NCBI GenBank assembly: GCA_022701365.1
Contig: JAKUHH010000184.1
Span: 558,001-622,000 of the forward strand
Length of the DNA stretch: 64,000 nucleotides
Origin: Mycocentrospora acerina
Taxonomy: Eukaryota > Ascomycota > Dothideomycetes > Pleosporales
Direction of reading: 5' to 3'
Shown here: in pieces, positions 24,168 to 34,642 of the stretch
Layout: each line of letters starts with the position of its first letter
Position numbering within the stretch: the first letter of the stretch is position 1
Notes under the pieces: model-generated
Database searches by the model: none
Told to the model about the DNA's origin: nothing
Seen by the model: only the letters and a program-made list of their open reading frames with translations
Translations under genes and position numbers: made by a program

Positions 24168-25900
24168 ATAAAGAATTTGTAAAACTATAGGATGCGTCGC
24201 CTATTAGCCTATTCACTGATGTGACAAAGTTCTAGCATGTAAGTAGAAATAATTGTAACGAAATCCACCATCACCCGGGCCAACCCATTCTCTAGGCCAT
24301 TTTTCACGGACGAGCCGGTCACTTTTGCTAAGAAAACATCAATCTTTACGCACCGTTTTGTGCCTTAACAGAACAACGCGAAAAAAGCCTTTGAACAAAG
24401 CAAACATGAAGCTTGCTGTCTAGAATATTTAAAGTACTGTAAACTGGCTGGGGTACTTTTTGGCCACTCACATCAGTCATCAACACCACGTTTGAGGTCC
24501 ATCTTTATGATCAACAGTGCTTCTAATTGCCATTCACTATACACAGAACGAAGTGAGGCGTTGGCTGCTGCTGCTGCTCTTGCTGCGGCTCTTGCTACTG
24601 CTTCTTTTGTATAAGAGTTGCTAGTATTTCCAGCAACTCTAGCAGCAACGTGGTCAGTAGCAGCTTTGAAAGCTTTTGTTGCGATCCCATGGAGATGGAG
24701 AGGCACAGTAATAAGTAGTCGCCAACCTGGTCCCGACTACGAGACACAGGCGCAGCCGGGTGGAGGCATGAGTGACCACACAGTCAGTCACGTGATGCGC
24801 TCGTCAATGAGCGGCTGTAGTCGTACTTTAAGCAAAGCTCGTAAGCACGGATTCTTGTGATTCTCGGGGATAAGCATGGTTTCCCAAACAGTATGGTGGG
24901 TCGTCAGTGTAAATAATAAGGCGGCTCGGGGTAATGATGAGTAGTGTAAAGTGTGACATCTAGCTCGAAGATTAGGTTGAGGTTCCAAAGACAAAATTTA
25001 TTAATGAGAGTAAACTCGAAATAAAAGGGTTGTGTTCTTACTTGCTATATGCTTAACGTGACCTACAACATCTTACAGTTTCTTACGAAGTTTTTTAGGG
25101 GCCTTGTGAGATATCTAAGACTTCTGTAGGAATTGTGGGAAATTACGTAGTTAGTGTCGCAATGTCTTAGAGTGTTAGCTCAGACTGTCTGTAGGAATTA
25201 GAAGGACAGTACGTGACCGCAAGGCTAGGTGTTCCGCCGATCGATCCTGTGTCATTGTGTCACGGGATGTCTCAGCAGGCAGGCAAGCAAGGAGGTAGTA
25301 GAATAGAAAGAAGGGGCTCCGGGAGCCCTACTGCGTACAGCGAGAATTTAGACTATATACGCCGCTTTAGACGGAACAACCTTGTTCCAGGCTTAATCAG
25401 ACACAGCTCTAGTAGCGCCGTGACATCCATGTTCGATATTTAGAGCTCTGTATTTTGTGTGGTTACACGCGTGCTGTTGTATTACCATACCGCAGTGCGT
25501 CCCAGTCTCTCGCGTCATTGGTGTAACTGACTGTGTATCTGACAGGTTTTTAGGTATTACTTAGTACACAAGTTTGCTGCGTGAGTCTGCTGCATATGCA
25601 TAGTAAAGAGAAACTGAAAAAGACAAAATCTAGTAGAGTAATAATGTTAAGGATCTTAGTGTTGCTATGGTGTTCACGTGCACAACGCTGAAGCATGGAT
25701 CAAGCACACGGGCACGGTTTTACAGGGTTTTAACGACTCTGGTAAACGTACAAGCCTCACTACTAACGCCTCCATCTCATACAACTAGAACAATAGATAA
25801 TGTGATAGGCGCCTTTGTACGCCGCAGTAGCACCAAAGATAAGGCAGCTCACAACGACTAGTACGAGCGCTAGAGGACGCAAGAGCTAGAGTAGTAGGGT
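24168..25900. other. Low-complexity and repeat-derived DNA
   Basis: No intact gene was found. A minus-strand frame at 24473-24706 contains an alanine-rich stretch encoded by GCT/GCG repeats near 24559-24600. It looks like simple-sequence DNA. Part of this stretch may be the 5' portion of the hAT remnant that follows. Confidence 0.4.
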
Positions 25901-25929
25901 AAGAGGCAATACTTAGGCAATGGGCATCT

Positions 25930-26221
25930 AGTGATGTAATAGGTACAAATATGCTCGAAACACCCACGTTTGATAGAGTCTGCGATCGATATAATGACTA
26001 TCCCGACATCAAGGTGCGATTACGAGTAGTGCTTTAGCGAGCTCGGCAATCTACTCAAGCCCGAACGACGCGATATCGACAGTGAGTTACTTGCTGCTCT
26101 TCGATTAGTAAGAAAGTTTAAAAGAGCTGGCCCTCAACTTCAGTTCAAAAGCACCAAGGGCGACGATATGGATGAACTTTATGAAGAGGATATCATACGA
26201 GACGACGACATTCAAGAGTGA
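25930..26221 (+). mobile_element. hAT transposase remnant (C-terminal dimerisation region)
   Basis: One frame reads HPRLIESAIDIMTIPTSRCDYE, then a TAG, then CFSELGNLLKPERRDID and ELLAALRLVRKFKRAG. It ends in an acidic tail before TGA at 26219. This matches the C-terminal dimerisation region of fungal hAT transposases, where the family has an E-R-x-F-S motif at the site of the stop. Upstream sequence is too decayed to follow. No terminal repeats or 8-bp target duplication were identified. Confidence 0.65.
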
Positions 26222-26522
26222 ATTATCTACTCATATTAATTATTTTCAATCATGATCTTGCATCGTCATATCTATTTAATATCTCGTGAATTTGCAATCA
26301 AGCTGCCCGAAAACACTGACAATCAATCTACAATGAAGCAGCGGCGACGTCACTAACAATCAGGCTCATGGACGACTCTAGGATTGATCGAATTGCTTGT
26401 TGTGGAGTCGATCTCAAATAGTATCATTGATGACGCTAGTCACAGCGTTATCGATCCTGACATAAAACTGTAACTGTGCTTTTGCCAAGAAAGATCATCG
26501 AGGAGTAACCTCCCCTTCGCCA

Positions 26523-28785
26523 CTAGTTCAGTCGTTCAATCTGTGAAAAATCCGTCACACCCCGATACTCAGTCACTTCACCAGTTACAATTTCAAAAAC
26601 AGGAAGCTCAGCCAGACGGGAAATGATATGATGCAACGTAGGCAGATCTTTTTCCCCCAAATCGTTGATCTGCAATCGAACGTCGGCTGGTGTAGAGGTA
26701 CGCTTTGCTCGGACCGAGGTTGTGACTGGTTTGCCATGGAGAAGGATATCGCTTTCGCAAACCGACTTGCCTATCTCGTGAGAGGGCATATACTTGTGCA
26801 CCAAAAGGCCTTCCGTCTCTTCCTCTGCAACGTGCGACATAATGTCGGACTTGTTCAGTTTTCCCCAGCCAAACTCTGCGAAGACGTTGCCTCTCCATCC
26901 CACCTTGACCGAACATGACGTCTCATCTTCTAAGATGTCAATTTCGGAAAACACCTTTGGGACGCCGAGTTCTTCTCTTCCGGTCAGGATCGGGTCGGTG
27001 AGATTCTCGAACATGATGGGGCAGTATGTGCCCTTTCGGATTCTCCCATTCAAGTCCTTAGTACACACGCCATGGATATAGAATCCCAAAAGATTGTATC
27101 CCCCTCCGCTTAGCCACGCCATTTCGGCAAGTGATTCTATAGAGAAGGTTGCTTTGGCTATCGTGTCAGGCTTGTCGAAGAAGTAGTGAGGGCCGGGGAA
27201 GAGATTGCGCAATAACGTAGCGCTCGTTTTGAAATCGATCGTGCGCTTGGTCGTCTTCGAGTTGGCCAAAGAGTGAGCATGCGAGTTGCCGTAATGGTCT
27301 TGGCGTGGGCCTGGAGAAGGTCCGAACACTGTTGGCTGTCTCCATCGAAGTGGACGTTGCTTCCACTTGTATTCCCGAAGCCTTTGCGTCGATGCGTGGA
27401 TTTCGTCATGGCTGAAGCCATACTGAACCCATTCACGAACTACAATGCAAAGTGTGTGTCAGTTATGAAGTTTACCCACATCAAACCTGGTAGGCAGCGG
27501 CTTTTGGGGGCGTGTAACATTACCTGATAACGTATGGTTTTTATCCGGACCACTTCCAAGCTTGTCTCCACCGACGATTCTACTCAAGTCTTGGATTTTG
27601 GACGATCTTGCATATCGTGCTTCGTTGTAGAGTTGTAGCCGTTCTGGTACTGACGATGCTGGTAAATCTGCTTCGAGCATAACGCCAAGCGAGACAGCAT
27701 CTTCCAAAGCCTGGGCACCGCCTTGCGCAAGATGCGGCGTAAATGGATGTGCAGCGTCACCAATCAAAGCTAAGCGCTCTCTAACATATATTGGGAGAGC
27801 AGGGAGATCGAAAAGCGGGTAGATTTTCAGCTCTGCTGGGTCGACTTTGCTTAGCAGTTTAACAAGTGGAGGGTAAAAGTCCTTGAATATCTCAAGTAGG
27901 TTAGACTTAGAACCTGTTTTAGAGTAGTCGTCCGTCGCTTCCGACTTTGACGATGAATGAATGCAAACAAAGTTTAGCAATTTGTTGTCAAAGGTGGGAT
28001 AGAGCACGATCTTCTCTTCAGATGAATACCAAATGTCCATTGAGCCATTGACAGACGCAATTTCGTGAGTCTCAGCATCATCGAGGACGATTTGCCTGTT
28101 GATGACGAAGCGGAAAGCGCTGTGTCCATTACCTTTCGGTCTTGGAATGTCAGGGGCAACGCTGCGGCGAGCCACCGAGTGGACGCCATCAGCACCTACG
28201 AGCACGTCTGCTGTACGTGAAGTACCATCTTTAAAGCTGATTGTAGCCGTTCGAGGGTCGACATGCTCCACTCGTGACGATACGTGTATCTTGACTGGTT
28301 CGCCAGGACCATCGAGCGACGTTGCAGCTGTCTTCAGTTGACTGTGAAGATGTGCTCGATGAGCGAGAAGCCATGGCTGATATCGCGACATATTAGAAAG
28401 GTTTCTCCATATTGCTAGTGCGTACAAATCTTACATTCTGCCATCGATATGCATCAGCGAGATTGTCTTGAGTCGACAGGAGACTGTTGTTTGCGGTGAA
28501 AAGTCTCGTCTGCATGGAATTAGTACAGGGACTACAATGTAGGGCATACAGGGCTTGCCATACCTGACGTAAGAGTACTGCTCCGCTATCTTGAGGATCC
28601 AATCCAATCTGCTTCAGTATACCTGTCGCATTGGGGGTCATATGAATAGCTGCTCCAACTTCATTGGCAAAACGAGATTGTTCAAATACTTCGACGTGGT
28701 GGCCTTTCTGTCGGAGCGTTATGGCAGCGGTAAGACCCGCTAAGCCCCCACCGATCACTATAACGTTCAAACCTCCTTGATTCAT
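26523..28785 (-). CDS. FAD-dependent monooxygenase fused to acetoacetate-decarboxylase-like domain
   Basis: Four exons join in phase: 28785-28564, 28509-28435, 28376-27524 and 27439-26523. They encode about 688 aa in one protein. The N-terminal half (residues 1 to about 400) is a salicylate-hydroxylase-type flavoprotein, with GGGLAGLTAAITLR for the FAD ADP part, VLVGADGVHSVAR, and IGDAAHPFTPHLAQGG for the ribityl part. After a linker (REWVQYGFSHDEIH … RWRQPTVFGPSPGPRQ) comes a domain like acetoacetate decarboxylase, with MAWLSGGGYNLLGFYIHG and GREELGVPK, whose lysine would be the Schiff-base residue. The last intron splices the two halves without a stop. A plausible role is hydroxylation of an aromatic acid or ketone, followed by decarboxylation or related ring chemistry. 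The substrate is unknown. It shares a promoter with the divergent hydrolase. Confidence 0.88.
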
Positions 28786-29291
28786 GTCGTGAGTACCGTT
28801 AAGGCCTTCAGTCTATGCGCACGGTTTGTGCAAAGAAAATTTGTTGATGCAAAGATGAGTTGGAAAAACAAGAGGAACTGATGATTTCGTCCTAGCAACC
28901 CCACAATATGGAAACGGCGGGCGAGGGAGGAGATACAACCCACTCGGAAGCAAGTCTCCGCCCCTCGAAACCCCACTCGGAAGTAGGCGCCTGCCCCCTC
29001 AAGGGTCCGGAAGCGCCGGGGAAACGAGTCTCGCTTCGGAATTCTGGGGTAATGAAATCATCTTGGCGCCCAAAGACGTACATAACTCTATGCGACCCAG
29101 ACATTATCAGACTAACCACATTCGAAGCAGCAAGTTAAAGGCAAAGAATCTTGGATTGAGAAATTTTACACTTGTGATCTCTAGGCGTGGAGCTGATTCC
29201 TATTCCATTATAAATATCTGTGCGTCATTCTTCTCTCCGTACCATAGGCTACTCTTTTCGTGCGGAGGCCACCTATTCTCTCGAGATCGCT
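28786..29291. promoter_or_regulatory. Divergent promoter with two identical CCCACTCGGAAG sites
   Basis: The spacer between the monooxygenase and hydrolase start codons is GC-rich at 28908-29045. The 12-mer CCCACTCGGAAG occurs at 28939-28950 and again at 28972-28983, with starts 33 bp apart on the same strand. Related CGGAAG and CTTCGGA pieces follow near 29008-29040. CGG half-sites are typical zinc-cluster regulator targets, so these are candidate operators for the pair. Confidence 0.5.
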
Positions 29292-31193
29292 ATGCCGAAT
29301 CCAATCAAGGACCTGCATATGATTGACGATACGTCATTCGATTACATCTACGAGGGAAATGTAACGGTACCTCTAAAAGAAGACAAAGGTCTGGTGAGAT
29401 GTAACGTGTATCGTCCGAAAGCCACCAGCCAGCGTTATCCAGTCTTAGTGACCTATGGTCCTTATGGTAAGGACATTCATTACAGCAAGTAAGAACCCAT
29501 ATTTTGAGATTCCTCAATCTTGGTAGGATCCTGACCTCATCCTAGCTTTCATGCCGATTCTTTTAATGAGATCCCACCGGAACATCGCTCTGCACATTCA
29601 GCCTGGGAGACGCCAGACCCTGGCTTCTGGACAAAAAATGAGTACGTTATTGTACGAGCCGACGAGATAGGTTGTGGCCAATCTCCAGGGGTACTTGACA
29701 CCATGTCTCAGGGCACTTCCGAAGCATTCTTTGACGTTGTGGAATGGGCTGCATCTCAACCGTGGTCTTCTGGTAAGGTAGGCTTGTTGGGAATCAGCTA
29801 CTTCGCGGGCAGCCAGTGGAGAGTTGCGGCACGCAATCCAAAAGGACTCTCATGCATCATTCCCTGGGAAGGAATGTCCGACTACTATCGGGACAGGTGT
29901 AGGCACGGCGGCATATTGTCAGACACCTTCATCAGGTTCTGGTGGAATCGCCAGGTATGTCACTGAACTTTATCAATTGCTTTCCTTTGGCACTGACTGA
30001 CTATACAATAGGTAGTCACAAACCAATATGGACGTCCAGATCGTGCTGCACGGAACTGGGGACCCGACACTATCGAGGGTGACTTATCTGAAGAAGAACT
30101 CGTCGCAAATCGTCGCGATCAGAATGAAGACAACGCAATGCATCGCTTTCGCGACGAGGAATACTACGCTTCAAAAGACTATGACATGGAAGACATCAAA
30201 GTTCCTCTCTTATCTGTAGGTAATTTGGGCGGAATTCTGCTACACTTGCGGGGAAACGTGGAAGGTTTCCTCAATGCTGGCTCAAACCTGAAATATCTCA
30301 GGCTCATCACGGGCCGACATGATCTACCATTCTACACGGAGGAGAATGTCAAGATGCAAAAGAGTTTCTTGGACGCGTTTCTCAAGAACAAAGACGATGC
30401 TGGATGGACGACCGGCAAGGCACCACGTGTCAGCTTGGCTTTACGCAAGGGGAATGTGGGATACAACGACACGGAAGCCGAAAAGCAGTATCAACAGCGC
30501 AATGAAGCTGATTGGCCAATTCTGCGAACTGAATACACCAAATACTATTTAACCACTTCAAAGGGTCTCACCAATACGATTCACGAGAACGGCCGAGACG
30601 AAACCTTTTCGTATAAAGCCCTCGGTACCCTCAAAGAACCGGAAATGGTTCAATTCACCACGGAGCCATTTGCCCAGGAGACAGAATTCACGGGGCACAT
30701 TGTGGTCCACCTCAATGCATCGGTTTCAGCGTTATCCGATGCGCATGACCCACCTTCCGATCTCGACTTGTTCTTGACCATCCGACATTTGGACGCTAAA
30801 GGTCAGGAGATTTACTATACGGGAACAGTGGGCGATCCGGTACCCGTGACTAAAGGATGGCTTCGGGCTAGTCTCCGCAAGACAGCCGACAATCATCCGC
30901 GTCACAAACCCTGGCACCCCCACCGGGAGTATCTTTCCACAGATGTGTTGCCGGTCACAGCAGGAGAAATATATGCTATGGATATTGAGTTATGGCCTAC
31001 AAACGTTGTTGTGTCCCCTGGGCATCGATTGATTCTCGAGGTGTCTTCGGGTGACACGCAGGGTGCGGGGCTTTTCGAGCATAGGTCTGATATGGACCGC
31101 CCTCGGGAGGTGTTCCAAGGATTGAACCACATTCACTTCGGATCTGGTTACAGCAACTGGATGCTGATGCCGAACATCCCCACATCGACTTAG
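29292..31193 (+). CDS. CocE/NonD-type alpha/beta hydrolase (X-Pro dipeptidyl-peptidase-like)
   Basis: Exons 29292-29488, 29546-29954 and 30012-31193 give 595 aa, a normal length for the family. The N-terminal catalytic domain shows VTYGPYGKD, VIVRADEIGCGQSPG and the nucleophile elbow LLGISYFAGSQW, whose serine is the likely catalytic residue. The jelly-roll C-terminal domain follows (LDLFLTIRHLDAKGQEI, HRLILEVSSGD). Known relatives cleave esters such as cocaine, or amides and lactones such as nonactin. No signal peptide is visible. It is divergent from the monooxygenase-decarboxylase fusion and followed 130 bp later by the cupin gene. That layout suggests one catabolic unit in which it hydrolyses an ester or lactone intermediate. 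Confidence 0.9.
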
Positions 31194-31322
31194 GGCTTCG
31201 AACTTTGTTGGCACTCCTTCTAGTAGCATATAAACTTTAATAGAAAGACATGCACTTATCTCCAATCCACTTCATCGTTTTTCGTAACTCATTGACTAAT
31301 ATACTTCTTCGCTTCGTTCAAT

Positions 31323-31874
31323 ATGCCTCCACCACCAGTTGGACGTCCACCGAATCCGCTCCGTCCTCTACACCGTCACATCACTACCCATGACGCTTCT
31401 GGGAAGGCAGTCTTCATTGATACTATCCCGACGGCAGCAGCACCTCGACCGTCAACGGGCGGTGCTATGGACTTTATACTTATGTACACAACTGAAGGCT
31501 TCCCTGTGGACATGAACGACGAAAAAGACATCAATAAGTACTCGTACCACAGCTCAAATGTGCCGCCGATTAGCATTCCTGGTGGAACGGTAGTTCGCAC
31601 CGTGGATTTCACCCCGGGCTACACTTCGCCCATGCACCGGACAGTATCCTGCGACTTTGGCGTTGTACTGGAAGGAGAAATTGAGTTAATACTTGATTCA
31701 GGCGCAACGAGGATTCTCAAGCGCGGCGACGTGACTGTGCAAAGGGGAACGAACCATGCGTGGAGAAATACTAGCAAAACTGAATGGGTTCGCATGATGT
31801 ATGTTCTGCAAGCGGCGGAGCCAATCAACGTTCAGGGTACGAAGTTGGCAGAGGATGAAGGCGGCATTGACTAA
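31323..31874 (+). CDS. Single-domain cupin protein
   Basis: An intron-free 183-aa protein. Residues 85-165 form a cupin barrel, with the motifs PGYTSPMHRTVSCDFGVVLEGE and GDVTVQRGTNHAWRN (His in both boxes, Glu in the first). A metal site is therefore plausible. Small fungal cupins of this kind often sit in catabolic and biosynthetic clusters as isomerases, dioxygenases or binding proteins. It follows the hydrolase in the same direction. Its exact reaction cannot be told from sequence. Confidence 0.85.
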   Translation: MPPPPVGRPPNPLRPLHRHITTHDASGKAVFIDTIPTAAAPRPSTGGAMDFILMYTTEGFPVDMNDEKDINKYSYHSSNVPPISIPGGTVVRTVDFTPGYTSPMHRTVSCDFGVVLEGEIELILDSGATRILKRGDVTVQRGTNHAWRNTSKTEWVRMMYVLQAAEPINVQGTKLAEDEGGID

Positions 31875-32118
31875 GGCAAGGAATTTGCGCGAGTTTGACA
31901 AGTATAAATTATATAGCACAGGCGAGCGATTCAATGCGCTGAGTCGACCTATTTGACTAAAGCATGCAATCTTATACGACAAATACAGTGGAAATTAAAC
32001 TTCTCTGCTAATTGCAAATGCCGGCGACATATTGCTGTGTATGTTGAAGAGACGTGAAGGGTTGTTCGAGGTGCAGTGCTGATGGTGACGCTGGCAGGGA
32101 CGAGTATACCTACCAGCG

Positions 32119-33796
32119 CTAAAAATCGAGGCGAAGAAAAAAATTCTCCATTACTCCCCTCGTCACAACAAAGATGTAGAACTGTACAACGGCCCCGCCA
32201 GCTTGACTTTTAGTCGCGCCCTGGCTTGTAGTATGGTAAAATAGTGAACAAAGACATCTGCGCCTCAACATCGCGACTGGCCACTTCAGTAGTATCAAGC
32301 ATGATCTTCGTTCACTATTGGCAAGACTTTGTCTCGGTTGCTTTGGCTTTGAGTGTCTCGAATTGGTCTGAAGTAATCGCATGCGAGGTCTCGACGATTA
32401 CCAGTTCTGCTGCCTTACTCCGACTGGACAGGTCGATCTCCTTCACCAGACCCTCGACGACGAAGAGCTATGATGGCATTGCACTTTTCTTGCGATTTGC
32501 AGGAGCACTACCAGCTGTGGTGCGGCGATCGATATCACGGGAGAGAGAAGAGTCCCGATCCGTGAAGGAGTCGCTGAGAGGGTCCGGAAAGATGCTCAGG
32601 CAAACTCTGCTTCGCCAATGGTGATACACGCGATGGGAGTGAAGTAGATACGACAGCAATGAAGGAAGGGATAGAGAACCTCCTGTATCAGGGGTTCTAG
32701 CACGATGCAACCAACCTGATTCATGGTAGGCAGAAGGTCGTTTAGTATACCATTGGTCTTCATCTGGCCTGCTTGGGAGATCAGGGCGTTCTGCATCTGA
32801 TCGAAGCAGATATCGATAATGATGAAGGTGAGCCTAGGTTTCGAGTCAGCTGAGATCGGGTAGTCAAACGTATGGACGACGTCATACAGTACCCGACAAG
32901 CTTGGAGGTCCCAGATCAGTTCGTTCAGAAGCTGGTTGCTCCATGACACAGTCCGAGAGCGGTGCTCAAGTTGATAAGTGGGCCCCACGTGTGCCATCCT
33001 GAACCCGTTCCGGCAAGTGCAAGAATGATCCTGATCGCTTCGGGTAAAGCATTCTGCTTGTTGGTCGAACCGCCTCCCCAGCGACGCTGATCTTCTCTGC
33101 TCTTTTCCTCTGCTCTTAAGCAAGACGGTTTTCTAAATGTTGAATCCTTTGATGGCTATGTCGTGGTCCTCCATGATCTCCCGGATACCTTGTGCGTCCT
33201 CATCTGATAATAAGAAGTTGTTAGTCAGGGTACGGTGAACCACTACTCCGAACCGCGATTTGACCAGCTTTGTGCTGTTGCCTAATTTCTTAAGCTATTT
33301 AGTATTACTTTGCGCTGTATTTTGCGGACTTTTGATCACTGAATCGGATCACATAACATGTTTTGGTCGTTCCTACTCCTGCCACCTGTACATTCTCCTT
33401 CACGTTGATACTCTGCAGCGCGTTCTGGATGTAAGTGTAGGCTACGTCCGTGGGCAGGTACTATGTGAAAGTTGCGTCAGTGCTATCGGGACTTTCTATG
33501 TCGGGTCTCCGCTGTGTGCTGATTCAAAAGCAGTTCCGTTCTCTGTCTGGGTTGTTATTGCTTGCTGTTCCCATAAGGCTTGTGACTTTTGCCGCTGTGC
33601 TTCTACTGGCCGCTTCCGTTGCCTATAATCGCGTTGATGGTGCCGAGGTTGAGTAGGTGCTTAGTTGGATTTGGAGGCGGCAGATCTCCTCCAGCAGTCC
33701 AGTTTTCTGCGTCTGCAGGCTGTGATGCTCAGATTTGAGCTCAGAAAGGTTTATTTTTACCGATCTAATTGTTTCATCTTGCTGTGTTATGGTCAT
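32119..33796 (-). mobile_element. Decayed Tad-type LINE retrotransposon, ORF1 and start of ORF2
   Basis: On the minus strand from an ATG at 33796 there is a coiled-coil start (MTITQQDETIRSVKINLSEL). A block characteristic of Tad1-like ORF1 follows across frameshifts and stops: YVIRFSDQKSAKYSAK, NSTKLVKSRFGVVVHRT, EGIREIMEDHDIAIKGFNI and LKSRGKEQRRSASLG. It continues into a degraded zinc-knuckle and endonuclease-like region (a frame at 33123-32596 includes NQVGCIVLEPLIQE). The ORF2 reverse transcriptase is not found, so the copy is 3'-truncated. The element lies between the catabolic gene group and the biosynthetic cluster. Confidence 0.65.
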
Positions 33797-33944
33797 TTAG
33801 AGGTTCGACGAAACACGCTATTTCCTCCGAGTTTGTGCTCCTTTTTTCGCCCCTTCCCGAATATTGAAAGCTAGCAGTTTTGTTAGTGCTTGTGAACATA
33901 GCACTTTAGTTAGACATAGACGACGATGATTGACAGAAATAGAT

Positions 33945-34345
33945 CTAGCTCGAACCAACAAGAGACAAGCTCTCTTCCACATCATACCACTTCTCATCCT
34001 TATCTTCGTCCCCATCTTCTTGTATCTCAGTGAAAGCTTCATTAGTGCGGCATGACTCGACCACACTACTATCAACAGCATGGTTGGTCACAAAGAACGT
34101 ATGCCCGATACCAAACGGACGACCCTGGCACCCGTAGCCAGCCGGGGTGTGCATAATTTCCTAACCTCTGCGACGAAGGGAAAGCCACTCTAGGATAAAG
34201 CTGATTGTTCTAGTCATTGTTGCGTCAGATCGCTTGTCCATACTGGAATTATCGATGTACTTCACCAGAAGCGCACATTCCTCGTACTCCATGTACAACC
34301 AACCCGCCAAGATACCAAGATCAATAGTAAGACTTTACGGAATGG
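33945..34345 (-). pseudogene. Fragment of an unidentified gene beside the assembly gap
   Basis: One minus-strand frame reads SLTIDLGILAGWLYMEYEE, VKYIDNSSMDKRSDATMT, a TAG, then MHTPAGYGCQGRPFGIGH and an acidic tail ending …SLSLVGSS at 33945. The composition is clearly coding-like, but I do not recognise the family. A TAA upstream, an internal TAG and the nearby gap prevent a full model. It could be part of the LINE 5' region or a separate broken gene. Confidence 0.4.
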
Positions 34346-34442
34346 TCTGTTCGCTTTGAAGTGCTGGCACAAAGTAGTATAATAGACCACTGAATCATAG
34401 CATCTTCTTTGTGACAGGTGCTGAATAGGCGAGGTGGACCTT

Positions 34443-34642
34443 GGGGGGGGGGGGGGGGGGGGGGGNNNNNNNNNNNNNNNNNNNNNNNNNNNNNNNNNNN
34501 NNNNNNNNNNNNNNNNNNNNNNNNNNNNNNNNNNNNNNNNNNNNNNNNNNNNNNNNNNNNNNNNNNNNNNNNNNNNNNNNNNNNNNNNNNNNNNNNNNNN
34601 NNNNNNNNNNNNNNNNNNNNNNNNNNNGGGGGGGGGGGGGGG
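34443..34642. other. Assembly gap flanked by poly-G
   Basis: Bases 34466-34627 are N (162 positions), bordered by 23 G on the left and 15 G on the right. The G runs probably mark a sequencing artefact or an unresolved G-rich repeat. Anything across this point, including the cluster's left border, is uncertain in distance. Confidence 0.95.

Noticed and set aside
27158..27436. Separate small gene upstream of the decarboxylase-like domain
   Set aside because: The frame overlaps the in-phase exon that joins the monooxygenase to the decarboxylase domain. The splice model explains the region better.
33176..33185. Exact match to the HC-toxin tox-box consensus (ATCTCNCGNA)
   Set aside because: It lies inside the LINE ORF1 remnant, kilobases from any cluster promoter. 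A 10-mer with two free positions is expected by chance in 64 kb.
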